A DNA stretch of 64,000 nucleotides from contig JAGCUO010000003.1 in assembly GCA_017962825.1 (NCBI GenBank), positions 1 to 64,000 of the forward strand, in the 5' to 3' direction. Numbering within the stretch: the stretch's first letter is position 1; each line of letters begins with the position of its first letter. Origin of the DNA: Lachnospiraceae bacterium (GTDB lineage Bacteria > Bacillota > Clostridia > Lachnospirales > Lachnospiraceae). The notes under the pieces are model-generated. The model searched no databases, was not told the origin of the DNA, and worked only from the letters and a program-made list of their open reading frames with translations. This document shows, piece after piece, positions 36,149 to 43,846 of this stretch. The translations under genes and the position numbers were made by a program.

Positions 36149-37687
36149 ATGCTTATCAAAATCTTAATGCTGCTGCTGTTTTTCTCGGTCATGCTGGGCG
36201 TAGGTTTCTATTGCCGTAAAAATGCGACCGATGTTGGAGGATTCGTTCTCGGTGGAAGAAACGTAGGCCCCTGGCTTACCGCTTTTGCTTACGGAACCAG
36301 TTATTTCTCCGCAGTTATCTTCGTAGGTTATGCCGGACAGTTCGGCTGGAAATACGGAATCGCATCTACCTGGATCGGAATCGGTAATGCACTTCTCGGA
36401 TCCATGCTCGCTTGGAGGGTTCTGGGCAGAAGAACCAGGATCATGTCACAGCACCTTAATTCCGCAACCATGCCGGAATTCTTCGGAGAAAGATTCCATT
36501 CAAAGGGACTTAAGATAGCGGCTTCATTTATCGTATTTATCTTTATGATCCCTTATACCGCATCTCTCTATAACGGACTTTCAAGACTCTTCGGAATGGC
36601 TTTTGATATAGATTACACCGTATGTATCATCGTTATGGCCATCCTTACGGGCGTATACGTAATTGCAGGCGGCTATATGGCAACCGCCATCAATGATTTT
36701 ATTCAGGGCATTATAATGCTCTTTGGAATCGTTGCAGTTATCCTCGCAGTTCTTAATTCAAAGGGCGGATTCCTTATGGCTCTCGATCAGCTTGCAAAGG
36801 TTTCCGATGAGACCGTAAGCACCACCCCCGGTGTTTTCAACTCATTCTTCGGTCCCGACCCCATTAACCTTATCGGAGTTGTAATACTTACTTCACTCGG
36901 GACCTGGGGACTTCCTCAGATGGTTCAGAAATTCTATGCCATAAAGTCCGAGCAGTCCATTACCAAAGGAACGATTATCTCCACTTTATTTGCAGGAGTT
37001 GTTGCGGGCGGTTGCTATTTCCTCGGAGGTTTCGGAAGACTTTTCTCCGATTCCGTTGACGTTGCAACGGAAGGCTATGATGCCATTATCCCTGCAATGC
37101 TTAAGAATTTAAGCCCCGCACTTATCGGACTGGTCGTAATCCTCGTTCTTTCCGCATCAATGTCCACCCTTTCGTCGCTGGTAATGACATCAAGCTCTAC
37201 TCTTACCATTGACTTCATAAAGGGCAATATCATTAAGAAGATGGACGATAAAAAACAGGTTCTCTGGATCAGAGTTCTCATCGTTGTATTCATTATCATC
37301 TCCGTTATTCTGGCAATTATCCAGTACAAGAGCAGCGTAACCTTCATTGCTCAGCTCATGGGTGTTTCATGGGGAGCCATGGCAGGTGCTTTCCTTGCTC
37401 CTTTCCTCTATGGACTTTACTGGAAGGGCACAACCAAGGCCGGATGTATGGCAAGCTTCATCTTCGGTGCGGGCTTCATGATCTGCAATATGATCTTCGG
37501 AAAGCAGTACTTCCCCGTACTTCTCAAATCCCCCATCAACGCAGGTGCTCTGGCAATGCTCGCAGGACTTGTCATTGTCCCTGTAGTATCACTTCTTACA
37601 AAGAAGCCTGATAAGAAGGAGATTGAGAAGATCTTCAGCTGCTATGATAAGAAGAATCAGGTACCTGTAACACAGTCATTGGAGTAA
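36149..37687 (+). CDS. Sodium:solute symporter (SSS family)
   Basis: A 512-residue membrane transporter with about 13 helices that couples solute uptake to sodium. The SSS pattern is visible from the N-terminus: a first helix, then FVLGGRNVGPWLTAFAYGTS, the TM2-TM3 region with substrate and sodium contacts (SYFSAVIFVGYAGQFGWKYG) and ASMSTLSSLVMTSSSTLTID near residues 335-355, the conserved sodium-site helix 8. The substrate cannot be deduced; PutP-, PanF- and SglT-like proteins all share this layout. The ribosome binding site is cggaggt. It is a single-gene unit with its own promoter and terminator. Confidence 0.93.
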   Translation: MLIKILMLLLFFSVMLGVGFYCRKNATDVGGFVLGGRNVGPWLTAFAYGTSYFSAVIFVGYAGQFGWKYGIASTWIGIGNALLGSMLAWRVLGRRTRIMSQHLNSATMPEFFGERFHSKGLKIAASFIVFIFMIPYTASLYNGLSRLFGMAFDIDYTVCIIVMAILTGVYVIAGGYMATAINDFIQGIIMLFGIVAVILAVLNSKGGFLMALDQLAKVSDETVSTTPGVFNSFFGPDPINLIGVVILTSLGTWGLPQMVQKFYAIKSEQSITKGTIISTLFAGVVAGGCYFLGGFGRLFSDSVDVATEGYDAIIPAMLKNLSPALIGLVVILVLSASMSTLSSLVMTSSSTLTIDFIKGNIIKKMDDKKQVLWIRVLIVVFIIISVILAIIQYKSSVTFIAQLMGVSWGAMAGAFLAPFLYGLYWKGTTKAGCMASFIFGAGFMICNMIFGKQYFPVLLKSPINAGALAMLAGLVIVPVVSLLTKKPDKKEIEKIFSCYDKKNQVPVTQSLE

Positions 37688-37713
37688 TATGTTGTTTTGT
37701 TAATGCCACGTGG

Positions 37714-37747
37714 AGGCCGTCACACCGGTTGGTGTGACGGCCTTTTT
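37714..37747 (+). terminator. Terminator after the symporter
   Basis: A perfect 13-bp stem (AGGCCGTCACACC / GGTGTGACGGCCT) with loop GGTT is followed by five T. Confidence 0.95.
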
Positions 37748-37867
37748 ATGTCCGGTCCGGGCGAACTGCGTGAATTATGCAATTTGATAAGAATGTATGC
37801 TGAAGGCAGGCACGTATGAAACTACATCTTTGACAGGAACCTTGAAATTTTAGCATTTTTGAGGAGT

Positions 37868-37905
37868 GGCTGTAATTATGCGGATTTTCGGAGAATTTAC
37901 AGTCC
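37868..37905. repeat. Palindromic repeat, unit 1 of 3
   Basis: A 38-base unit with inverted ends (GGCTGTAA ... TTTACAGTCC) and a core with ATTTTCGGA. Two sister copies follow at 37940 and 38013. The 413 bases between the symporter terminator and the next gene contain nothing else I can identify. Confidence 0.75.
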
Positions 37906-37939
37906 TTTGACGTCCGTTCTGAGAGGATTATCATAGTTT

Positions 37940-37978
37940 GGACTGTATTTCATGTGAATTTCGGATATTTTACAGTCC
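37940..37978. repeat. Palindromic repeat, unit 2 of 3
   Basis: A 39-base unit with perfect inverted ends GGACTGTA / TACAGTCC (the right arm preceded by TTT) and a core with AATTTCGGA. It is preceded by gtTT and followed by A, as unit 3 is at its left side. Confidence 0.78.
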
Positions 37979-38012
37979 ATAGAAGTTTTTTAAGAGTGTA
38001 TAAGCGCAGTTT

Positions 38013-38050
38013 GGACTGTAAATATATGTATTTTCCGAGTTTTTACAGCC
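38013..38050. repeat. Palindromic repeat, unit 3 of 3
   Basis: A 38-base unit with ends GGACTGTAAA / TTTTTACAGCC (one mismatch) and a core with TTTTCCGA. The left side is preceded by AGTTT, as in unit 2. Confidence 0.75.
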
Positions 38051-38161
38051 ACTATTTGCGGCTTGACCAGAGTGGACTAAAAAAGCAGCTCAAATGCTTA
38101 TTGGTGCTGAAAATGTGATATAGTAAATAATGAATAGAATCTATGTTATAGAGAGGCTGAT

Positions 38162-38539
38162 ATGAAAAAAGTATTCTACTACACAGATGTACTTCCTTTT
38201 CTTTCTAAACCTAAAGCCGCAATAGCCAAATTAAAGGCTAATCTTGAAATATTCAAAGAAGCATCCGAAAACATAGAACTTATATGGCATCCTTGGTCTC
38301 GCACAGAAGAGTTCATGAAACTCAACAAGTGCACTGTGACCGATGAGTATAAGAAAATAGTCGAGGAATACAAGGCAGCCGGGTGGGGGATTTTAGACGA
38401 AACCACAAATGTTGCAGACACAAGAGAAGTAATGATGGCGTGCGATGCCTTCTATGGAGACGCCTGTGATCTTGCTTTCGAAATCAAGGATAAAGGCATA
38501 CCAGTAATGCTACAGAATGTAGATGTTTTAAATAATTAG
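38162..38539 (+). CDS. Lone domain resembling the C-terminus of CDP-glycerol glycerophosphotransferases
   Basis: A 125-residue protein. The pattern LIWHPWSRTEEF, then YKAAGWGILDETTNVADTRE, CDAFYGDACDLAFE and GIPVMLQNVDVLN matches, as I recall it, the last part of CDP-glycerol glycerophosphotransferase-like proteins (GT-B C-terminal half: WRPHP..., Y/WGIxDDSxDVxxxIxxSDAYYGD, KPVMIQN). The N-terminal donor half is absent. It has a start and a gagagg ribosome binding site, so it may be expressed. It is either a truncated relic of a larger gene or a stand-alone domain at the left border of the glycan region. Confidence 0.68.
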   Translation: MKKVFYYTDVLPFLSKPKAAIAKLKANLEIFKEASENIELIWHPWSRTEEFMKLNKCTVTDEYKKIVEEYKAAGWGILDETTNVADTREVMMACDAFYGDACDLAFEIKDKGIPVMLQNVDVLNN

Positions 38540-38629
38540 AGCTTGTTAAAAGGAACTTCCGATAAAATGGAAAGTTCTTTCTTGAAAATGCACATTAAGC
38601 TTGCATCATATCATATATAGGAGACATGA
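38540..38629 (+). other. Intergenic stretch with a weak hairpin
   Basis: GAACTTCC (38553 onward) pairs with GGAAAGTTC and is followed by TTTCTT, giving a weak terminator-like hairpin at about 38551-38582 after the 125-residue gene. No gene is seen. Confidence 0.5.
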
Positions 38630-38659
38630 ATGTCAAAATCTGAAAAAGTATCACTATAA
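38630..38659 (+). CDS. Possible 9-codon mini-ORF (MSKSEKVSL)
   Basis: ATG 38630 follows taggaga at suitable distance, and the ORF stops at 38659. A strong terminator hairpin begins 13 bases later. It could be a leader peptide or the surviving start of a deleted gene. Expression is unproven. Confidence 0.35.
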   Translation: MSKSEKVSL

Positions 38660-38671
38660 TCTGTCTTTACT

Positions 38672-38704
38672 AAGGCTGAGAATCATGAATTCTCAGCCTT
38701 TTAT
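38672..38704 (+). terminator. Terminator following the mini-ORF
   Basis: A perfect 12-bp stem (AAGGCTGAGAAT / ATTCTCAGCCTT) with loop CATGA runs into TTTTAT. No real gene lies between it and the hairpin at 38551. Confidence 0.88.
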
Positions 38705-38776
38705 CTAATTACCGTCTTTGTCATAAAATGGTCGGAATTACAGCCTTCAAACTCTCTCGGAATCTTAAGAAATTCA

Positions 38777-38805
38777 TTCAAAATGCCGATATAAATAAGT
38801 ATAAT
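38777..38805 (+). promoter_or_regulatory. Promoter of the glycan operon leader
   Basis: TTCAAA (38777-38782), 17 bases, TATAAT (38800-38805). A transcript starting near 38812 would have a leader of about 150 bases before ATG 38961, containing the short ORF and terminator below. Confidence 0.62.
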
Positions 38806-38845
38806 AAATAAAGAACCTCAATAAACGGATTTGTGAGAGGGAAAT

Positions 38846-38902
38846 ATGATTTTTGACACGTTTTTTATAAAAACGAAAGAATCGGAAAGCTTTTGTCGGT
38901 AG
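38846..38902 (+). CDS. Putative leader peptide (18 codons)
   Basis: ATG 38846 is preceded by gagaggg at 5-8 bases. The peptide MIFDTFFIKTKESESFCR ends at TAG 38900-38902, exactly at the top of the 5' arm of the terminator 38886-38931. A ribosome at the stop would block that hairpin, which is the geometry of attenuation by translation. Expression is not shown. Confidence 0.45.
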   Translation: MIFDTFFIKTKESESFCR

Positions 38903-38931
38903 ATCTATCTATGACCGACAAGAGCTTTTTT
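38886..38931 (+). terminator. Terminator in the leader, 30 bases before the glycan operon
   Basis: A 15-bp stem (AAAGCTTTTGTCGGT / ACCGACAAGAGCTTT, one G-U pair) with a 13-base loop runs into six T in total. It lies after a good promoter and before ATG 38961, with no other gene to terminate. It therefore acts as an attenuator candidate. Confidence 0.82.
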
Positions 38932-38960
38932 GCTACTAAAAAATAGGAGACATACAACCG

Positions 38961-40511
38961 ATGGAATACATAATTGTTCAGGCCGGTGGTAAAGGGACAC
39001 GCCTCGGATATCTCACCAAAAACAAACCTAAAGCATTGGCTCCGGTCGATAATCTGCCGATGCTTTTTCATCTGTTCAGAAAATATCCCGATAAAAAGTT
39101 CATAGTAATTGCCGATTATCAGAAAGATGTGCTTAGGAATTACCTGAATGCATTCGCTGAGGTCAAATATGAGATGGTAGTGGCATCCGGAATCGGAACC
39201 TGCTCGGGGGTGAAACAGTCAATTGAGTTGATACCTGATGATGCTCCTTTTATGCTCGTCTGGTCCGATCTCATCCTTCCGGAGAAACTTGAACTTCCGG
39301 AGGGGTACAGTAATGCCGATTACCCCTGCGAGAACGATTACATAGGTGTATCGCAGACTTTTCCTTGCAGATGGAAATTTGAAAACGGAGACCTGCAGGA
39401 AGAAAGATCTAGCGAATATGGAGTCGCGGGATTTTTCCTCTTCAGAAACAAAAAGCTTTTGTCCGAAGTCCCGGAGAGCGGAGAACTTGTCAGATGGATG
39501 AGGGACAGTGGTCTAAAATTCAAATCTCTCGGCCTAGCTGGAACAAGAGAATTCGGACTCCTTGAGGAATATGAGAAACTTGGTCGTGTTAAGACCAGGC
39601 CCTTTAACAGAATAACTGTTGATGGCGATGTTCTTATTAAAGAGCCCGTGGATGATCAGGGAAGGGCACTTGCCGTAAAAGAGTGCGCCTGGTATGAGAA
39701 AGTTAAAGAGCTGAACATCACCGGTATTCCCAAAATTTATTCAACAGATCCTCTGAAAATGGAAAATATCAAAGGAAAAAACATCTATGAATGTGATCCT
39801 CCTTCTGAGGAAAAGAAAGAGATTCTTACATCTCTTGTAAGTACTCTGAGGGAGCTTCATTCCAAAGATTCGATTCCTGCCGACTCTGCAAGCATGAAGG
39901 AGGCTTATTTCAATAAGACCATGCAGAGACTTTCCAAGGTGGAAGAACTTGTGCCTTATGCGAAGGAAAAAACCATAACCGTAAACGGAAGAGTCTGCAG
40001 AAATATTTTCTACTACAAGGATATTCTTGAGAAGAAGCTGGATGATCTTAAGACGGATTGTTTTTCGCTTATCCACGGAGATTGTACATTTTCCAACCTG
40101 ATGATCAGAGATAACGGAGAACCTGTTTTGATAGATCCCAGAGGATATTTCGGATTTACCAGTTTGTATGGCGATGAAAGATATGACTGGGCAAAGCTGT
40201 ATTACTCTCTGAAGGGTAATTACGACACCTTTAATCTCAAAGAGTTCTCACTCGATATCGGCGGTCACTCTATTGTAGGCGGCGAGAAGATAGGAGATCT
40301 TGGTAACGGTGAGGTGAGACTGGATATCAGATCAAACGGATGGGAGGACCTTGAGGAAGAATTCTTTTCGCTGACGGGATGCAACAGGGAGGAGATAAAA
40401 CTGCTCCATGCGGTCATCTGGCTTTCACTCACAACATATGCTTGGCAGGATTATGACTCGGTCTGCGGATCATTCTATAACGGACTTTATTATCTGGAGG
40501 AAGTATTATGA
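38961..40511 (+). CDS. Fused nucleotidyltransferase and APH-type kinase
   Basis: A 516-residue cytosolic fusion. Residues 1-215 are a sugar- or choline-type nucleotidyltransferase: QAGGKGTRL (7-15), KPKALAPVDNLPML, and a metal-binding Asp in LVWSDLI. Residues 220-510 are an aminoglycoside-phosphotransferase/choline-kinase-like fold with the catalytic loop HGDCTFSN (His372, Asp374, Asn379) and the metal Asp392 in LIDPRG. Together they could phosphorylate a small alcohol or sugar and activate it as a nucleotide, like LicA plus LicC in one chain. The substrate is unknown. No ribosome binding site is perfect (aggagacatacaaccg). It overlaps the SIS gene by ATGA. Confidence 0.85.
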   Translation: MEYIIVQAGGKGTRLGYLTKNKPKALAPVDNLPMLFHLFRKYPDKKFIVIADYQKDVLRNYLNAFAEVKYEMVVASGIGTCSGVKQSIELIPDDAPFMLVWSDLILPEKLELPEGYSNADYPCENDYIGVSQTFPCRWKFENGDLQEERSSEYGVAGFFLFRNKKLLSEVPESGELVRWMRDSGLKFKSLGLAGTREFGLLEEYEKLGRVKTRPFNRITVDGDVLIKEPVDDQGRALAVKECAWYEKVKELNITGIPKIYSTDPLKMENIKGKNIYECDPPSEEKKEILTSLVSTLRELHSKDSIPADSASMKEAYFNKTMQRLSKVEELVPYAKEKTITVNGRVCRNIFYYKDILEKKLDDLKTDCFSLIHGDCTFSNLMIRDNGEPVLIDPRGYFGFTSLYGDERYDWAKLYYSLKGNYDTFNLKEFSLDIGGHSIVGGEKIGDLGNGEVRLDIRSNGWEDLEEEFFSLTGCNREEIKLLHAVIWLSLTTYAWQDYDSVCGSFYNGLYYLEEVL

Positions 40512-41119
40512 TCGAATATTACAAGGATGTATTAAATACGATTGAAGACTCTTTAAATTCTATTCCGGAGGATCTATATGAACAGATTATAGATGAGTGC
40601 GTAGAAACTCTGAAAAATGGCGGCAAGATAATTGCGAGCGGACTTGGAAAAAACGTTCCCATCTGTGAAAAATTCGTTGGTACGCTTAATTCACTTGGAT
40701 TAGATGCGCGTTTTCTTCACACGAACACTGCAGTACACGGCGATCTGGGAATGGTAGGAAAAAAGGATATTGTTTTTTTGCTTTCAAAAGGAGGAAATAC
40801 AAACGAGACGGTGGATCTTGGCGTACACCTGAAGAAACGTGGAACAAATACCTGGCTAATGTCTTTCTATGGTGATGGTAAAGCAGGAGAAGTAATAGAC
40901 AAGAAGTTTATTATGCATTTAATCAATGAGGGGGATGAATGGGATATAGTTCCCAACAATTCGACGACGGTCTATCTGATCGTGCTGCAGGGTATTGCAA
41001 TTGAAATCGGAAAGAGGCTTGGAGTGACGTTGAACGATTTCAGGGTCAACCACCCCGGTGGAGGTATTGGCGCAAGATTAAGTGCCGGAATCGGGATTCC
41101 AACCTCAAAAGTCCACTGA
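40508..41119 (+). CDS. SIS-domain sugar-phosphate isomerase
   Basis: A 203-residue aldose-ketose isomerase-like protein. The SIS fold shows GGKIIASGLGKNVPICEKF (phosphate-binding loop), VFLLSKGGNTNETVD (Ser/Thr-rich second loop) and the C-terminal motif NHPGGGIGARLS, which matches the HPGGxxG motif of KdsD/GutQ/KpsF arabinose 5-phosphate isomerases. The C-terminal CBS pair of those enzymes is missing. The start overlaps the fusion gene (ATGA), so substrate flow between the two is likely. The exact sugar is not known. Confidence 0.85.
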   Translation: MIEYYKDVLNTIEDSLNSIPEDLYEQIIDECVETLKNGGKIIASGLGKNVPICEKFVGTLNSLGLDARFLHTNTAVHGDLGMVGKKDIVFLLSKGGNTNETVDLGVHLKKRGTNTWLMSFYGDGKAGEVIDKKFIMHLINEGDEWDIVPNNSTTVYLIVLQGIAIEIGKRLGVTLNDFRVNHPGGGIGARLSAGIGIPTSKVH

Positions 41120-41244
41120 ATGAAACTGCTAATCTATGTAGTATATATCGTATACTCAACCAATTTTGATACAGAGAGGCACTCTGCGGAGTATCCGAAG
41201 CCAGGTAGAAACTTGTTAGATTAATGATTTTACAGCGTAATATT

Positions 41245-42501
41245 ATGAATGAGAATAAATTACTAATTGTGATTCCTACGTGGGAAAGATGCCAAGCGAT
41301 TGAGAGGCTGTTATCTGAAGAGGTTGAAGTATTAAGTGAATTCAAAATTGATATATGTATATATGATTCGAGTCGAGGTGATGAGACATTTAAGTTGGTA
41401 TGCGAGTATATTAAAAAGCATAAAAATGTTTTATATGAGAGGGTAGATGATGCCATACCTTCAAATGTAAAGTATTTTGATATATGTAGAAAAATATCTG
41501 ACTCGAAATATAAGTATTTATGGATAATACAAGATCACTTAATAATAAAACGAGAAGCTATCCAACATATCATTAACGCATTGGATACTTGCGCTGATTT
41601 CTACTATTTGGATATGTTTTCGAATATGTATAATCAGAAAGTTGAAAATGATTTGAATTCATTTGCAATAAAAAGTGCATGGATGCTTACAAGATATGGC
41701 ACAGCAGTATTTAAAATAGATTCATTTCTTAAAGGTATTGAATGGGATGGAAAAATAGATAAATGGCTGAATGATAAAACTATTAATTTTTCACATGTCG
41801 GGTTGATTTTTGAACGGCTGATTGAAATGAATAATGCTAAGGTAGAGAGCGTTTCATTCAAAAGAGAACAGTTTTACGATTTTATGCGATTTCAACCTGT
41901 TGCCTGGGATGGCGAGTTGTTGCGCATTTGCCTGGAATGCTGGGGAATGACAATAGAAAAACTGCCGAATACTTATCGCAAAGAACAGATTATGCAGAGT
42001 CAGGATGCACTATTTATTTCAAATATTAAGCTCTTGTCTTTGAAAAGTGAGCATAGATATGGAGTGAATGAGTACGAGAGGTTTAAGGAATGGATTTGTA
42101 AAATATATCCCGAGAGAGATAAGGAATTTAAAGACATTGCGTACTTGCCTGGTGAAATTGCTGAAAAAAGATATTTTGGAAAAATTTTTGATGCGATTAA
42201 TAAAGCACGAGAGAAACAAGCTCCAGTTTATGTATATGGTGCAGGAAGACATGGCACAGAACTTGCTTCGTACCTTGATAAAAAGAAAATCTTATTTAAT
42301 GGATTATTGGTTTCGACTAAAGAAGGTAATCCGAATTGCATTAATGATCATTATGTATATGAAGCTAGTGAAAAAATCAGAAATGGAAATGCCCTCATTA
42401 TTATAGCTGTCGCAAAGGGGAGCGTGGATTTGATAAGTAAAATGATAGATGATATCTCGGATAATCCAAATGACGTGTTAATTCTGGATGAGATTATATG
42501 A
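41245..42501 (+). CDS. GT2-type glycosyltransferase with C-terminal Rossmann domain
   Basis: A 418-residue protein. The N-terminus (LLIVIPTWERCQAIERLLSE) and a YDSSRGDE-type loop are GT2 features; WIIQDH near 95 stands at the position of the DxD motif. It lacks membrane helices. Residues about 325-415 form a PglD-like nucleotide-binding Rossmann unit (APVYVYGAGRHGTELASYLD). ATG 41245 gives a typical GT2 start; ATG 41224 would add 7 residues. Neither start has a good ribosome binding site. The gene is AT-rich and similar in layout to the gene at 43847. Confidence 0.8.
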   Translation: MNENKLLIVIPTWERCQAIERLLSEEVEVLSEFKIDICIYDSSRGDETFKLVCEYIKKHKNVLYERVDDAIPSNVKYFDICRKISDSKYKYLWIIQDHLIIKREAIQHIINALDTCADFYYLDMFSNMYNQKVENDLNSFAIKSAWMLTRYGTAVFKIDSFLKGIEWDGKIDKWLNDKTINFSHVGLIFERLIEMNNAKVESVSFKREQFYDFMRFQPVAWDGELLRICLECWGMTIEKLPNTYRKEQIMQSQDALFISNIKLLSLKSEHRYGVNEYERFKEWICKIYPERDKEFKDIAYLPGEIAEKRYFGKIFDAINKAREKQAPVYVYGAGRHGTELASYLDKKKILFNGLLVSTKEGNPNCINDHYVYEASEKIRNGNALIIIAVAKGSVDLISKMIDDISDNPNDVLILDEII

Positions 42502-42722
42502 AAATTATAGTTTTTGTTGTGTGGTGCAATATGAAGATGTGACACCAGAGTATTCACTTATATGTTCAATTGGTCAAGTGTTTTGGATGTTAATACATAG
42601 GAAAAAATGGCTATAACTTTGAAAGAATAGGTATTAGGCAGTAACATACCATGGTGTATGGCAGAACGATTATTGAATATCTGAATTAATGAAAAAAGAT
42701 AAGGAGGAAGAGGTAAAGGACT
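42502..42722 (+). other. AT-rich intergenic gap inside the glycan cluster
   Basis: This 221-base gap has no complete gene. A stretch near 42529-42600 reads open for about 24 codons (QYEDVTPEYSLICSIGQ) and may be a gene remnant. A ribosome binding site (aaggagg) for the methyltransferase lies at the end. Confidence 0.4.
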
Positions 42723-43832
42723 ATGATAGAAAAAAAGGTGTATTTCCTTTATGGTTTACGTCAGGATTTGTTTAATAAACAAGTATGGCTTGTTGCCAAC
42801 AATGACAATATGGGAAGTGTGGTTTTTTTGATGCGTAAGATGTTAGTTGATTATATGTACCACGCTCATGTTTGTACATTTGACGATAACCTAGTTAATA
42901 GTAGCGTTGAAGGCGAAATGATAAAAAAATTTGAGGCTGTAAATGAGGACGATTCTCATTTTGTGATTGAGGGGAAGAGTTGGTATTTATCATATGAAAA
43001 TATCAAAGAGAAGACAAGTGAGTCAAATATCTTTCTCTTTATGGAAGGGTGGTATGAGGAGGAAGAAGAATGTATCGTGTGTGGACGAAAAGGACAATTA
43101 AAAAAATATGCTGAGTTTTACCCATTTGTCACAGAACGAATGTTTAAGGGGGAGAAGCACAAAACTGGTCTTTCTTATTGCCCGCGATGCGGTATGACAT
43201 ATTCGACATATCGTCCCAAAGATGATGAGGCATCACAGTATTATTGGAATTACAGAGATTCTGAATATCAGAAAAGAAGGCAGTATTATGAGCCGGCATA
43301 TACGGCAGAGTTTAATGCAGCATTGGCTGATCCTCCTGATGGCGGTATGTTGAGAAGGAAAGCAATATCTGATTTTTTAGATGATAGTGTTGATTTCGAT
43401 CATGTAGAAACCATCTTGGATTATGGCGGAGACAGAGGACAATTTATTCCGGATGTTTTCCCGAATGCCACAAAATATGTATATGACATTTCTGGAGTGG
43501 AAACAGAAAAGGGTGTTACGGGGATTAGAAGTGCTGAGGAACTTATGAATTGTGGTGTATCTTGGGATTTAATTCTTTGTAATCAATGTATGGAACATTT
43601 ATCAGATATAAAGGAGTATTTTGAGAGACTTGTAGCGTGTATGTCAGCGAATACTTACCTATATATTGAAGTTCCAAATGAAAGAAGTATATTAAACAGC
43701 TATACAGTCAAAATTCATGAGCATATCAATATGTTTAGTCAGATGGCATTCCATATTTTGGCGGAACAAAGCGGCCTTACTGTGGTGAAATCGACAGACG
43801 CATCGGGGGTAAGATGCCTTTTGAAAAAATGA
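42723..43832 (+). CDS. Class I SAM methyltransferase with zinc motif
   Basis: A 369-residue protein. Cys117/Cys120 (CIVC) and Cys153/Cys156 (CPRC) form a zinc-ribbon-like pair, as in C-methyltransferases of deoxysugar pathways. The Rossmann core follows: ILDYGGDRG (231-239, motif I), DLILCNQCMEHLSD and YIEVPNE. An unusual N-terminal 110 residues precede the Cys motif. It probably methylates a sugar or a polymer end in this cluster; the substrate is unknown. The next gene starts 14 bases on. Confidence 0.82.
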   Translation: MIEKKVYFLYGLRQDLFNKQVWLVANNDNMGSVVFLMRKMLVDYMYHAHVCTFDDNLVNSSVEGEMIKKFEAVNEDDSHFVIEGKSWYLSYENIKEKTSESNIFLFMEGWYEEEEECIVCGRKGQLKKYAEFYPFVTERMFKGEKHKTGLSYCPRCGMTYSTYRPKDDEASQYYWNYRDSEYQKRRQYYEPAYTAEFNAALADPPDGGMLRRKAISDFLDDSVDFDHVETILDYGGDRGQFIPDVFPNATKYVYDISGVETEKGVTGIRSAEELMNCGVSWDLILCNQCMEHLSDIKEYFERLVACMSANTYLYIEVPNERSILNSYTVKIHEHINMFSQMAFHILAEQSGLTVVKSTDASGVRCLLKK

Positions 43833-43846
43833 TGGAGAGTTGATTT

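Noticed and set aside
37868..38050. CRISPR array
   Set aside because: Only three units occur, the repeats are imperfect, each has internal symmetry over its full length, spacers differ in length and no cas genes are near.
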